Positions 1 to 7,910 of a DNA stretch of 64,000 nucleotides are shown piece by piece. This DNA is from PSRJ01 sp963825305 (GTDB lineage: Bacteria > Acidobacteriota > Terriglobia > Bryobacterales > Bryobacteraceae), in NCBI GenBank assembly GCA_963825305.1, contig CAWGTA010000009.1:310001-374000 (forward strand), read 5' to 3'. Numbering within the stretch: the stretch's first letter is position 1; the number at the start of each line of letters is the position of its first letter. The notes under the pieces are model-generated. The model did not search any database, was not told where the DNA came from, and saw only the letters and a program-made list of their open reading frames with translations. The translations under genes and the position numbers were made by a program.

Positions 1-587
1 GCGATGCCGTTTACGCGGGTGTACAGTTCCTCGTCCTTGAGAAATTTGCCGATGTTGCCCTTGCCCTCTTCCACGCCCGCCAGCAGCTTATCCACACGGC
101 CGACAATGGTCTGAAACGATTGCAACAGGTTGGCGCTCTGGGCCATCAATTCGGGAATGTCCTGCGCCGTCAGGCTCTGCAGTTCTGCGCCGTCGCGCAC
201 GTGTTCGGCTGCGCGCCCTTTCACAATGTTCACGAATTTATCGCCCAGCAGATTGGCCGCGGCGATCCCCGCCACGGAGTCGACGGGAATCTCATTCTGA
301 TATTTTTCTTCGACCGCCATGTTGAACTCGACCACGCGCTTGGGATTGCTCGAGTTCGTTAATTTCAGGCTATCCAGGTATCCGACCGTGATGCCGTTGA
401 GCCGGACCGCCGTGCCATCCTGCATCCCCGACGCATCTTCCATGTAGGTGCGCAGTAGAATATTGCGCCGGAAAAGGCCGGTCTTGCTGGTGAGCAGGAA
501 GATCATAACGCCCGTGATGATGATGGCCGTCAGGGCCACCACACCAACCTTCAGTTGCGACCAGCGGACTTTGGTTCGATCGGCCAT
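1..587 (-). CDS. mlaD: MlaD-type MCE-domain lipid-binding protein, 3' part missing
   Basis: Substrate-binding component of an Mla-type phospholipid ABC transporter; it anchors in the inner membrane and shuttles lipid across the periplasm. About 195 residues are visible; the gene leaves the window before its stop. A single N-terminal transmembrane helix (about residues 14-32) is followed by an MCE domain with the typical DGTAVRLNGI-like and NLLGDKFVNI-like segments, then the start of a helical region. The ATG at 587 lies one base after the stop codon of mlaF, so it is co-translated with mlaEF. The family assignment is firm; whether the partner is an outer-membrane Mla complex or another lipid acceptor cannot be seen. 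Confidence 0.85.
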   Translation of the reverse strand, partial: MADRTKVRWSQLKVGVVALTAIIITGVMIFLLTSKTGLFRRNILLRTYMEDASGMQDGTAVRLNGITVGYLDSLKLTNSSNPKRVVEFNMAVEEKYQNEIPVDSVAGIAAANLLGDKFVNIVKGRAAEHVRDGAELQSLTAQDIPELMAQSANLLQSFQTIVGRVDKLLAGVEEGKGNIGKFLKDEELYTRVNGI

Positions 588-588
588 T

Positions 589-1410
589 TTATGCGCGCTG
601 CTTCACAAACTTGGAAATATAGGGATCTGCCGACGCTTCCAGCAGGTGCTGATCCCCCTCAAATGCCAGCCGGCCTTCCTGCATCACCATGAAAGTGGTC
701 CGCACATCCCGGCTCGCCCCGTTGCGCGCCGGCTCCAGCTTCCCATTTTCCGAATTGTACCGGAAATTGGCGATCAGGTTTCCATCCTGGTAGCGATGCG
801 TAACCACAAGCGTCGTGGTGCGCGCAACGTCGCGTGCTTTGATGAGAAGCGCCATGATGGTGTGCGAGGTAATCGGATCCAGGCCGGCGGTGGGCGAGTC
901 GTACAGGGTCAGCGGCGGATTGGTAACCACGGCGCGCGCAATCGCGGCCCTGCGGCGCATGCCGCCTGACAGCTCGCTGGGAAACTTTTCGAGCGTCCCC
1001 CCCAGTTCCACGAAATCCAGGGCCTGCACTACTCGCGGATGGACGTCTTTCTTCGGGCAATGAATCGCTTTTTGATTCACCAGGGGATAAGCCACGTTCT
1101 CCTCGATGGTCAGCGAATCGAACAGCGCGCTCTCCTGAAACAGCATGCCGATTTTGCTGCGGACCTCGAACAACTCCCGCTCGGACAGCACCGTCAGATC
1201 GCGGCCAAACGCGTAGACCTTACCGGAATCCGGTTTCACCAGGCCCAGGGCGGCCTTCAGCAGCACGGTCTTGCCGCTCCCCATGGCGCCCAAAATGACG
1301 CGCGACTCGCCTTCAAGGGCCTCGAACGAGACGTCCGTGAGAGCCGTGACATCGTCGAAGGACACGGTCACGTGCTCGAACCGGAGGACGGGCTGGCGGG
1401 CTTCGGGCAT
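589..1410 (-). CDS. mlaF: MlaF-type ABC transporter ATP-binding protein with altered Walker B
   Basis: ATPase of the Mla lipid transporter, cytoplasmic, 273 residues. The Walker A loop GAMGSGKT is at residues 41-48 and the signature LSGGM is present with the MlaF-like run of arginines after it. The Walker B region reads LTLYDSP, so the glutamate that normally follows the aspartate and activates water is a serine, while the following TAGLDP D-loop is intact. The gene sits 4 bases after mlaE and 1 base before mlaD in the same transcript. The transporter role is established for the family; the effect of the serine on hydrolysis is inference. Confidence 0.88.
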   Translation of the reverse strand: MPEARQPVLRFEHVTVSFDDVTALTDVSFEALEGESRVILGAMGSGKTVLLKAALGLVKPDSGKVYAFGRDLTVLSERELFEVRSKIGMLFQESALFDSLTIEENVAYPLVNQKAIHCPKKDVHPRVVQALDFVELGGTLEKFPSELSGGMRRRAAIARAVVTNPPLTLYDSPTAGLDPITSHTIMALLIKARDVARTTTLVVTHRYQDGNLIANFRYNSENGKLEPARNGASRDVRTTFMVMQEGRLAFEGDQHLLEASADPYISKFVKQRA

Positions 1411-1414
1411 CGCG

Positions 1415-2209
1415 TCAGGTCTGGGTGACGAAGATTTGGGCGATGAAATATGTCAGGAAGAAAATCAGTACGGATGCCGTTACCATCGCTTGCGTGGTAG
1501 CGCGGCCCACGCCCTGAGTACCGCCGGTGGTGCGCAACCCGTAATAGCATCCGATCAAAGAAACCACAAACGCGAACACAAACGGCTTGATCAGCCCTTG
1601 GGCCACATCGTTCCACTCCAGGCCGCGCCACGCCGAGGTCCAGTACTGGCGGGAGGGCACCCCCAAAGAGAAGTACGCCACTACCCATCCCCCGAAAATG
1701 CCGATGAAATCCGCAATGACGGTGAGGACGGGCAACATCAGCGCGGTCGCCAGGAGCCGCGGCGTGACTAGCTTCTGGATTGGGTCGGTGCCCAGCGCCC
1801 GCATGGCATCGATTTGCTCGGTGACCTTCATCGAGCCCAATTCGCTGGCGATGCCGGAGGCGTTGCGCCCGGCCACCATTAACGCCGTTAAATCGGGCCC
1901 CAGTTCGCGCACCAGTACGATGGCGACGGCTTTCCCCAGAATGCCCAGTTGTCCATACTGCGACAGCGTGCGGGAAAATTGCAGGGCCATCACCGCGCCG
2001 CTGAAGAACCCGGTCATCACCACGATGCCCAGGCTGCCAACCCCGATGGTGTCCATCTGAAGGGCGATGTCGTCGCCGTAGTGCGGGCTGCGGAAAATGT
2101 TGCGAATGGCCCGGCCCGTTAACACGAAGAAGTCTTGGACCGCAAGTACAGGCCCTTTCAGCAGATCGAGCAAATAGGTCGGTCCTCGAATTCCGATGCT
2201 ACCATACAA
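1415..2209 (-). CDS. mlaE: MlaE-family lipid ABC transporter permease
   Basis: Inner-membrane permease of the Mla phospholipid transporter, 264 residues, the normal length for MlaE/TGD1 proteins. Several hydrophobic segments are visible, and the family region with RELGPDLTALMVAGR and the EQIDAMRALGTDP coupling-helix segment (about residues 100-145) is well kept. It is the first gene of the leftward mlaE-mlaF-mlaD operon. Its ATG is only 14 bases from the divergent peptidase gene at 2224, so promoters for both directions must overlap one another or coding sequence. Confidence 0.92.
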   Translation of the reverse strand: MYGSIGIRGPTYLLDLLKGPVLAVQDFFVLTGRAIRNIFRSPHYGDDIALQMDTIGVGSLGIVVMTGFFSGAVMALQFSRTLSQYGQLGILGKAVAIVLVRELGPDLTALMVAGRNASGIASELGSMKVTEQIDAMRALGTDPIQKLVTPRLLATALMLPVLTVIADFIGIFGGWVVAYFSLGVPSRQYWTSAWRGLEWNDVAQGLIKPFVFAFVVSLIGCYYGLRTTGGTQGVGRATTQAMVTASVLIFFLTYFIAQIFVTQT

Positions 2210-2223
2210 CTAAAAGTCCAACT

Positions 2224-3171
2224 ATGAAAGGACTTACAGATATTTCGGGGATCCGCGTCGGGCATATCTCCGATTTCCAGGCGATCACCGGTTGCACGGC
2301 TATTCTGTGCGAGGCGGGCGCTGTGGGCGGCGTGGATGTGCGCGGCTCGGCCTCCGGCACCGAAGAGCTGGCGGCCCTCGACCCGCTGCACGTAACCGAG
2401 CAGGTGCACGGAATTCTGCTGGCCGGCGGCAGCGCATTCGGGCTGGAGGCAGCCTCGGGAGTACGCCGCTATCTGGAACGCAAAGGCGTGGGATTCAACA
2501 CCGGCCCTGCCAAAGTCCCCATCGTCGCGGCGGCGATTCTGTACGACTTATCAATCGGGCGCGCCGACGTTCGCCCCACGGTAGCCATGGGCGAAGCCGC
2601 CGCGGCCGCGGCCAGCACCGACGCCGTAGCGGAAGGCGCGGTGGGCGCGGGAACCGGCGCGACCGTGGGCAAAATCCAAGGCATGCGGCAAGCCATGAAG
2701 TCGGGGATCGGCTCATTTACGGTGACGCTGCCCGGAGGCGTGCTGGTGGCCAGCCTGGTGGCGGTCAATGCTTTCGGCGATGTGCGCGATCCGGCCACCG
2801 GCAAAGCCGTCGCGGGAGTGCGCCGGACACCGGACAGCCGGGATCTCGGCAACACCGAAGAACTCATGAAGCGCGGCGCAACGGGAGGATTCGGCCGCAC
2901 CAACACCACCCTCGCCGTGGTCGCCACCAACGCGCAGTTGACCAAGGTGCAGGCCCAGAAACTGGCGCAACTGGCCGGGCTGGGGATGGCGCGCAGCATC
3001 TATCCCGTGAACACCATGTCCGACGGCGACGTGGTTTTCGCGCTCTCCCTGGGCGATCATCGGGCCGATATCAATACGCTTGGCGTGGCCGGCGCAGAGG
3101 CCGTCGCCGGGGCGATTCTCCGCGCCGTCAAACTCGCCAAAACGCTGGGCGGCGTGCCGGGCTTGGGTTAA
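2224..3171 (+). CDS. P1-family (DmpA-like, S58) N-terminal-nucleophile peptidase
   Basis: Predicted self-processing aminopeptidase or beta-peptidyl aminopeptidase of the DmpA/BapA group, 315 residues. The N-terminus starts with GLTDISGIRVGH, typical of the family, followed by the GILLAGGSAFGLEAASG segment. The expected autocleavage site lies in the region GRTNTTLAVVATNA (about residues 221-235), where a threonine in this stretch would become the new N-terminal nucleophile. No signal peptide is seen, so it is probably cytoplasmic. It diverges from mlaE and is followed two bases later by a membrane protein gene. Family placement is strong; the substrate is not predictable. Confidence 0.88.
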   Translation: MKGLTDISGIRVGHISDFQAITGCTAILCEAGAVGGVDVRGSASGTEELAALDPLHVTEQVHGILLAGGSAFGLEAASGVRRYLERKGVGFNTGPAKVPIVAAAILYDLSIGRADVRPTVAMGEAAAAAASTDAVAEGAVGAGTGATVGKIQGMRQAMKSGIGSFTVTLPGGVLVASLVAVNAFGDVRDPATGKAVAGVRRTPDSRDLGNTEELMKRGATGGFGRTNTTLAVVATNAQLTKVQAQKLAQLAGLGMARSIYPVNTMSDGDVVFALSLGDHRADINTLGVAGAEAVAGAILRAVKLAKTLGGVPGLG

Positions 3172-3173
3172 AG

Positions 3174-4127
3174 ATGACGATTGCCAAATCAACGCGCGTA
3201 TGGCTGTTCGTCGGGCTGGCGATGTCGATCAACATCATCGACCCGCAGTTGGCGCTCACCATTCCCAAGCCTCCGGTCGGCATTGCGGCGGCGTTCGACC
3301 TGGCGGTGGTTGTGCCGGCGCTCTATTTCTGGCTGGTGGTGCGCGGCGGGATCCAGCCGTTGGCTACCATGATCCCGCTGTGCCTGTTGGCGCTGTTTCG
3401 GGCCACTTGGGTAATACCCGGCGCCTCGATGGTGCGCCCCGTGTTGGCTGGTGGCGTGGAAATTGCGGTCGCCGCGCTGATCGTCACGCGCACGCGCCAG
3501 AGCCTCCGCAGCACGCGCGGCGGCGATGTTCTGGAGCGCATGCAGGCCGTCATCTTAGCCTTCGTCCGCCTGCCGCAACTGGCAGCTATCGCGGCCGGCG
3601 AAATGGCGGTGGTGTACTACGCCTTCGCGGCCTGGCGCCGCGAGCCGGAAGTACCCCCAGGCATGCAAGCTTACTCGACTCACGAGCGAGCCGGAACGCC
3701 GGTGCTGTTCGGCGCTCTCGCTGGCATTAGCGTCGTAGAGGTTCCGCTGGTCCACCTGCTGGTGATGCGCTGGAACGTCAAGCTAGCCTGGGTGCTCACC
3801 GCTCTAAGCGTGTATGGCGCCATCTGGCTGATAGGGATGGCCCGGGCGTTTGTCTTGCGCCCCGTCCTGGTGGGCCATGGCGAGTTGATCATCCGGAGCG
3901 GCATTCTGTGGACGCTGCGGGTTCCGGTCGATCGCATTGCGTCCATCCACCGCGCCGCCGGCCCTTCTGATTTGCGGCTCTGCCCGGGCGGCGACCCAAA
4001 CGTGGCGATGGTGTTCTCCGAACCAATGATCGCCACGGGAATGTTTGGCATCCGGCGCCCCGTGGCCCGGATAGCGCTTTCGGTAGACCAACCAGCCGAT
4101 TTCGAAAACGCGCTACGCACCACGTAG
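3174..4127 (+). CDS. Polytopic membrane protein of unknown function
   Basis: A 317-residue hydrophobic protein with roughly six to eight predicted transmembrane segments, concentrated before residue 130 and again around residues 185-235, followed by a soluble C-terminal segment of about 80 residues. I do not recognise a family. The ATG at 3174 begins two bases after the stop of the P1 peptidase, so the two genes are probably co-transcribed; the same frame stays open further upstream but that stretch is antiphase to the peptidase and is not coding. The C-terminal part (IRSGILWTLRVPVDRIASI onward) resembles a PH-like domain pattern only loosely. Confidence 0.75.
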   Translation: MTIAKSTRVWLFVGLAMSINIIDPQLALTIPKPPVGIAAAFDLAVVVPALYFWLVVRGGIQPLATMIPLCLLALFRATWVIPGASMVRPVLAGGVEIAVAALIVTRTRQSLRSTRGGDVLERMQAVILAFVRLPQLAAIAAGEMAVVYYAFAAWRREPEVPPGMQAYSTHERAGTPVLFGALAGISVVEVPLVHLLVMRWNVKLAWVLTALSVYGAIWLIGMARAFVLRPVLVGHGELIIRSGILWTLRVPVDRIASIHRAAGPSDLRLCPGGDPNVAMVFSEPMIATGMFGIRRPVARIALSVDQPADFENALRTT

Positions 4128-4155
4128 CACAGGCCTCCCGGCCTGTGTCTGTTTT
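4128..4155. terminator. Palindromic hairpin between convergent genes
   Basis: A perfect 8-bp stem CACAGGCC/GGCCTGTG with a TCCC loop, followed on the plus strand by TCTGTTTT. It lies between the stop of the membrane protein gene and the stop of the convergent RidA gene, so it can serve as a terminator. The same sequence recurs at 21259-21280, so it is also a member of a dispersed repeat family. Confidence 0.6.
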
Positions 4156-4156
4156 C

Positions 4157-4519
4157 CTACCGCTCCTGATACGCGATAGCCTCGATTTCGACCTTGATGT
4201 TCGGAATAGCGAACGCCGTGACCACCGTGCTGCGCGCCGGTTTGGCGTCGCCGAAGAACTCCGCGTAAACCGCATTCATGGCCGCGAAATCCTTGCCGTC
4301 GGCCAGGAACACCGAGGTCTTCACCACATCGGCAAGAGTCGCGCCGCAGCCTTCCAGAATGCGCTTTAGGTTCAGAAGCACCTGCCGCGTTTCGTCTGCG
4401 ATCTCGCCGGGTTCCCCCGGCACCTGGCCGGATACGAAGATGAAATCGCCGGCGCGTACGGCAGGCGAGTAGGGTCCGCGCGGGGCGGGCGCGCCCGGCG
4501 GAGTAAGCCGCTCGATCAT
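4157..4519 (-). CDS. ridA: RidA-family reactive-intermediate deaminase
   Basis: RidA (YjgF/YER057c) proteins hydrolyse reactive enamine/imine intermediates released by PLP enzymes. At 120 residues it has the family length, with the N-terminal PPGAPAPRGPYSPAVRAGDF and VSGQVPG segments and the conserved C-terminal arginine in KPARSTV (about residue 99) that binds the substrate carboxylate. It lies four bases downstream of trxB on the same strand, suggesting co-transcription. It faces the membrane protein gene convergently. Confidence 0.93.
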   Translation of the reverse strand: MIERLTPPGAPAPRGPYSPAVRAGDFIFVSGQVPGEPGEIADETRQVLLNLKRILEGCGATLADVVKTSVFLADGKDFAAMNAVYAEFFGDAKPARSTVVTAFAIPNIKVEIEAIAYQER

Positions 4520-4523
4520 AGCG

Positions 4524-5447
4524 TTAGTGTCCTTCCCCTTCGAGAAACCGCTCGGCTTCTATGGCGGCCATGCAACCCGCGCCGGACGCGGTGACGGCTT
4601 GGCGGTACACGCGGTCCTGCACGTCGCCCGCATGGAAGACGCCGGGAATGTTGGTACGCGCGCCGCCCTTCGACAGGATATAGCCGTCCGCGTCCGTGTC
4701 GATCTGACCGCGGAACACAGCGGTGTTCGGGATATGCCCAATGGCCACGAAGAAACCATCCACCGCCTCGTCCCAAACCTCGCCGGTCTTGAGATTGCGC
4801 AGGCGCGCGCCCGTAACCAGGTTCTTGGAAACGTCGTAGATTTCTTCCACCGCGGCGTTGGTAACGAACCGGATTTTGGGATTATGGCGCGCCCGGTCGA
4901 GCATGATCTTCGAAGCGCGGAACTCATCGCGCCGGTGGACGAGCAACACTTCGCGGCCAAAGCGCGTCAGGAAGTTGGCTTCCTCCATGGCCGAATCGCC
5001 GCCGCCCACCACCATGATTTTGCGCTCGCGATAGAAAAACCCGTCGCAGGTGGCACAGGAACTCACGCCGCGCCCGACGAGTTTCTGCTCGGAGTCCAGG
5101 CCCAGCCATCGAGCGGAAGCGCCGGAAGCGATAATCACCGTGCGCGTCTCGACCCATTCGCCTTCCACATTGAGACGAAATGGCCGCGCCGAAAAGTCTG
5201 CATCGAGCACGTTCCCGTGCTGGTACTCGGCGCCGAAATGCTCCGCCTGTTTCTTGATATTCTCTACCAGATCGGGCCCGTTAATGCCTTCGGGAAACCC
5301 CGGAAAGTTTTCCACCAGAGTGGTCAAGGACAGCTGCCCACCGGCTTCGTGGCCGCTGATCACGAGGGGCTGCAGGTTGGCGCGGGCCGCATAGATCGCG
5401 GCGGTGTTGCCGGCGCAGCCGGAACCAATGATCACTACATTTCGCAT
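4524..5447 (-). CDS. trxB: Thioredoxin reductase
   Basis: NADPH-dependent flavoprotein that reduces thioredoxin, 307 residues, cytoplasmic. The FAD site GSGCAGNTAA is at residues 8-17 (a cysteine replaces the usual proline), the redox-active CATC is near residue 133, the NADPH-binding VGGGDSAMEEA follows, and the C-terminal second FAD motif GVFHAGD is present. All parts of the low-molecular-weight TrxB fold are therefore seen. It heads a short leftward unit with ridA. The start at 5447 is the only ATG before the FAD motif. Confidence 0.95.
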   Translation of the reverse strand: MRNVVIIGSGCAGNTAAIYAARANLQPLVISGHEAGGQLSLTTLVENFPGFPEGINGPDLVENIKKQAEHFGAEYQHGNVLDADFSARPFRLNVEGEWVETRTVIIASGASARWLGLDSEQKLVGRGVSSCATCDGFFYRERKIMVVGGGDSAMEEANFLTRFGREVLLVHRRDEFRASKIMLDRARHNPKIRFVTNAAVEEIYDVSKNLVTGARLRNLKTGEVWDEAVDGFFVAIGHIPNTAVFRGQIDTDADGYILSKGGARTNIPGVFHAGDVQDRVYRQAVTASGAGCMAAIEAERFLEGEGH

Positions 5448-5522
5448 GGGAATCCCTCACTGTAACAAAAAACCCGCGGACTCGAAGTTGTATACTTCAA
5501 AAACCAGAGGAGACACGAGTCG

Positions 5523-5999
5523 ATGCGCGCGAACCATTATAGGATGTGCCTCGCATCAGTTTGGTTGCTCGCCGCGATGGCCCTCTCACCCGATGCCACG
5601 GCCGCGGACGCCGCTTGCGACCGGGCGTGCCTGGATGGCTTCGTGGACCAATATCTGGCGGCGCATGATCCGTCGCGATTGCCCGTGACGAAAACCGCCA
5701 GGTACACCGGGAACGGGGTAACCCTGCAACTGGGCGACGGCATGTGGAACCCCGCCAGCTTCTACGGCACTCTGGAGGAGCACAGCCATCCCGCAACTCT
5801 CGGGCTGCGTCTCAAGATCGAGGACCGGCGCATCGGTGAAATGGAGTTCATTGTCATCCGCTCCACGGCGCGGAGCAGTTTTTCCGCGGTGCAAGATCTA
5901 AAAGACAGGCCCATACTGAATGAGCCACTGGCGCCCTCCGAGCGCGCTCCCACGATGAGCTGCGAGGACCAGTTCGCCACGGAAGGAGTAACGCCATGA
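5523..5999 (+). CDS. Secreted protein of unknown function
   Basis: A 158-residue protein with a clear Sec signal peptide (charged start, hydrophobic core at about residues 9-22, Ala-rich cleavage region near ATAADA). The mature part starts with a two-cysteine segment ACDRACLDGFVDQYL and then a repeated-looking fold segment with TARYTGNGVTLQLGDGMW, which I associate loosely with the DUF8021 group. A Shine-Dalgarno AGAGGAGA precedes the ATG by about nine bases. Its stop overlaps the next ATG by four bases (ATGA), so it is translationally coupled to the VOC protein gene and probably works with it in the envelope. No enzymatic role can be assigned. Confidence 0.8.
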   Translation: MRANHYRMCLASVWLLAAMALSPDATAADAACDRACLDGFVDQYLAAHDPSRLPVTKTARYTGNGVTLQLGDGMWNPASFYGTLEEHSHPATLGLRLKIEDRRIGEMEFIVIRSTARSSFSAVQDLKDRPILNEPLAPSERAPTMSCEDQFATEGVTP

Positions 6000-6475
6000 A
6001 GCGCAATTCGCGCCGCAGATTCATCGAAGGCGCGGTGGCCGCTGGCGCGGTGGCAGGCGGATCGGCGGCATCGGCGCAACCGGCCGGCAGCATCCGCGGC
6101 TACGATCACGTGGCGCTGCCGATGCAGAATACCGAGGCCATGCTGGCCTTCTATCGCGGCCTCGGGTTGCAGGTGAGTGAGAATGCGCAAGCGTGTTCGG
6201 TTTACATCGGCGACCAGATGATCAATTTTCATCGCCCGGCAACGTGGCAGAGGGAATCGTTCACGCTGCGGGCGCCCGCTGCGAAACCGCCTTGTGGCGA
6301 CCTGTGCTTTGTGTGGGACGGAACGCCGGAATCGTTAAAGGCGATGTTGGATCGGGCAGGCGCCAAAATCATCGAAGGCCCCGTGGGGCGGCAGGGTGGC
6401 CGCAAGAAGGCCGCGTCCAGCGTCTATGTGCGCGATCCGGACGGCAATTTGCTGGAGTTCATGATCTACTCCTAA
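5996..6475 (+). CDS. Tat-exported VOC (glyoxalase/dioxygenase fold) protein
   Basis: A 159-residue protein of the vicinal oxygen chelate superfamily, which includes glyoxalases and extradiol dioxygenases. An N-terminal twin-arginine signal with SRRRFIEG and an Ala/Gly-rich hydrophobic stretch precedes the domain. The domain starts with YDHVALPMQNTEAMLAFYRGLGL (here split: HVALPM, then FYRGLGL) and ends with the canonical YVRDPDGNLLEFMIY segment carrying the metal-ligand glutamate. One histidine and the glutamate of the usual metal triad are visible. Its ATG overlaps the stop of the preceding secreted protein gene. Confidence 0.86.
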   Translation: MKRNSRRRFIEGAVAAGAVAGGSAASAQPAGSIRGYDHVALPMQNTEAMLAFYRGLGLQVSENAQACSVYIGDQMINFHRPATWQRESFTLRAPAAKPPCGDLCFVWDGTPESLKAMLDRAGAKIIEGPVGRQGGRKKAASSVYVRDPDGNLLEFMIYS

Positions 6476-7113
6476 AACGTGATCCCCACCAAGAACTCCG
6501 CCTGGTTCTGGTTGCTGGACAACCCGCCGTTGGAGCTGAGGAAATGCTCCGCGCCCCAACGCGTGTAGCGGACTTCCGGCGAAATGTGAATTAGCAGCAC
6601 GTGCACGTCGATCCCAGCTCCGATCACAAAACCGCTAGTAGTCTTCTTGTGCAACTCAGCCGGAGTCGAAGTACTGCGAGTGCCCGTAAGGCCTGAGGCA
6701 ATTACGGTGCTCGTCACTGTCTGCTTTAATCCTTGAAGAGTGTCCCAAGCAACGCCGGCGTCCACGTAAGGCCGCACCACTTTCGACGGAAATCGGTACT
6801 TCGCCAGCAACGGAAACTCCCAGGCATTTCCAGTGGTGTTGCCATTCTGAATCACGTCAATCAGGTTCCCGCCACTTGTATAGTTCAAATGCCGGTACAG
6901 CGCGTCCAACTCCACCCCAAAACCAAAAGGCAGCCGCAACTCCACCGTCGGACCGATGATGTACCGGCTGGTGGACGTGTGGAAGTTGAGCATGTCCGGA
7001 TTCTGGACCGTGTCCAGGAAATCCGTCAACGGGACGCCTCCCCTTACCCCAAAGGAGAACGGCTGCGCGCATAATGATAGCGCGCCGAGCAACAACAGGA
7101 ACAGTGGTCTCAT
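6472..7113 (-). CDS. Outer-membrane beta-barrel protein
   Basis: A 213-residue protein with a short signal peptide (MRPLFLLLLGALSLCAQ) and alternating hydrophobic/polar beta-strand patterns typical of OmpA-like or opacity-type small barrels; the strand KVVRPYVDAGVAWD and the terminal strand ending in GITF, with phenylalanine as last residue, fit outer-membrane insertion. The start at 7113 is chosen because it begins the signal peptide; the open frame extends 22 codons further without coding character. Its 3' end overlaps the convergent VOC gene by four bases. It lies downstream of lptB in the same direction with a 62-base gap. Confidence 0.8.
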   Translation of the reverse strand: MRPLFLLLLGALSLCAQPFSFGVRGGVPLTDFLDTVQNPDMLNFHTSTSRYIIGPTVELRLPFGFGVELDALYRHLNYTSGGNLIDVIQNGNTTGNAWEFPLLAKYRFPSKVVRPYVDAGVAWDTLQGLKQTVTSTVIASGLTGTRSTSTPAELHKKTTSGFVIGAGIDVHVLLIHISPEVRYTRWGAEHFLSSNGGLSSNQNQAEFLVGITF

Positions 7114-7175
7114 GAAGTTGCCGACGAGTGGCGGGATTTGGTGGTTTCGGGCGGCAGTACCACCAGCGTAGGGAA

Positions 7176-7904
7176 TCACACCTGAAGCGTGAACGACTCG
7201 CCCAGATACACGCGCTTCACTTCGGGATCGCGCCCCAGCGCTTCCGGACTGCCGGCGCGGAAGATTCGTCCGTTATTGATAATGTAGGCGCGATCGGTGA
7301 CCACCAGCGTTTCGCGCACGTTGTGGTCGGTCACCAGAATCCCGATGCCTGCGCGCTTGAGGTCGAAAATAATGCGCTGCAGCTCCAGCACCTGGATCGG
7401 ATCGATTCCCGAAAAGGGTTCGTCAAGCAGAAGAAAACTGGGGTCGATCACCAGCGACCGCGCGATCTCCACGCGCCGCCGCTCGCCTCCGGACAACATG
7501 TAGCCCTGGTTGCGCCGCACCGTCTCCAGGCCGAGCTGCCCGATCAGCCGCTCCATCTTCTCACGCCGCTCCTGCGCGCGCATTGGCAGCGTTTCCAAAA
7601 TTGCCAGCAGGTTCTCTTCCACGGTCATCTTGCGAAACACCGAAGCTTCTTGCGGCAGGTAGCTGATGCCCTTGCGGGCGCGCTGGTACATCGGAAGCGC
7701 GGTGATGTCTTCGTCGTCTACCAGGACGCGGCCCGAGTCGGGACTGATCAGTCCCACGATGATGTAGAACGACGTGGTCTTACCCGCCCCGTTCGGACCC
7801 AGCAGCCCAACCACTTCGCCCTGCTGCACAAAAACCGAGACATCGTCCACCACTTTGCGGCCGCGGTAGGCTTTGGAGATTTCGCTGGTCTCGAGTTTGT
7901 TCAT
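7176..7904 (-). CDS. lptB: LPS export ABC transporter ATP-binding protein LptB
   Basis: Cytoplasmic ATPase that powers LPS extraction by LptFG, 242 residues. The Walker A loop GPNGAGKT is near residues 35-42, the signature LSGGERRRVEIARSL near 138-152, and Walker B FLLLDEPFSGIDP has the catalytic glutamate, followed by the switch histidine in VTDHNVRETL. The gene sits six bases after the LptC/LptA-type gene, the normal Lpt neighbourhood. The permeases lptF and lptG are not in this window. Confidence 0.95.
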   Translation of the reverse strand: MNKLETSEISKAYRGRKVVDDVSVFVQQGEVVGLLGPNGAGKTTSFYIIVGLISPDSGRVLVDDEDITALPMYQRARKGISYLPQEASVFRKMTVEENLLAILETLPMRAQERREKMERLIGQLGLETVRRNQGYMLSGGERRRVEIARSLVIDPSFLLLDEPFSGIDPIQVLELQRIIFDLKRAGIGILVTDHNVRETLVVTDRAYIINNGRIFRAGSPEALGRDPEVKRVYLGESFTLQV

Positions 7905-7910
7905 CAGGCG

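Noticed and set aside
2292..3171. Upstream extension of the frame that ends at 4127
   Set aside because: The extension runs antiphase to the P1 peptidase gene and is Arg/Gly-rich noise; the real gene starts at 3174.
5484..5498. GAAGT-N5-ACTTC inverted repeat upstream of the secreted protein gene
   Set aside because: Arms of five bases are expected by chance and no regulator is adjacent.
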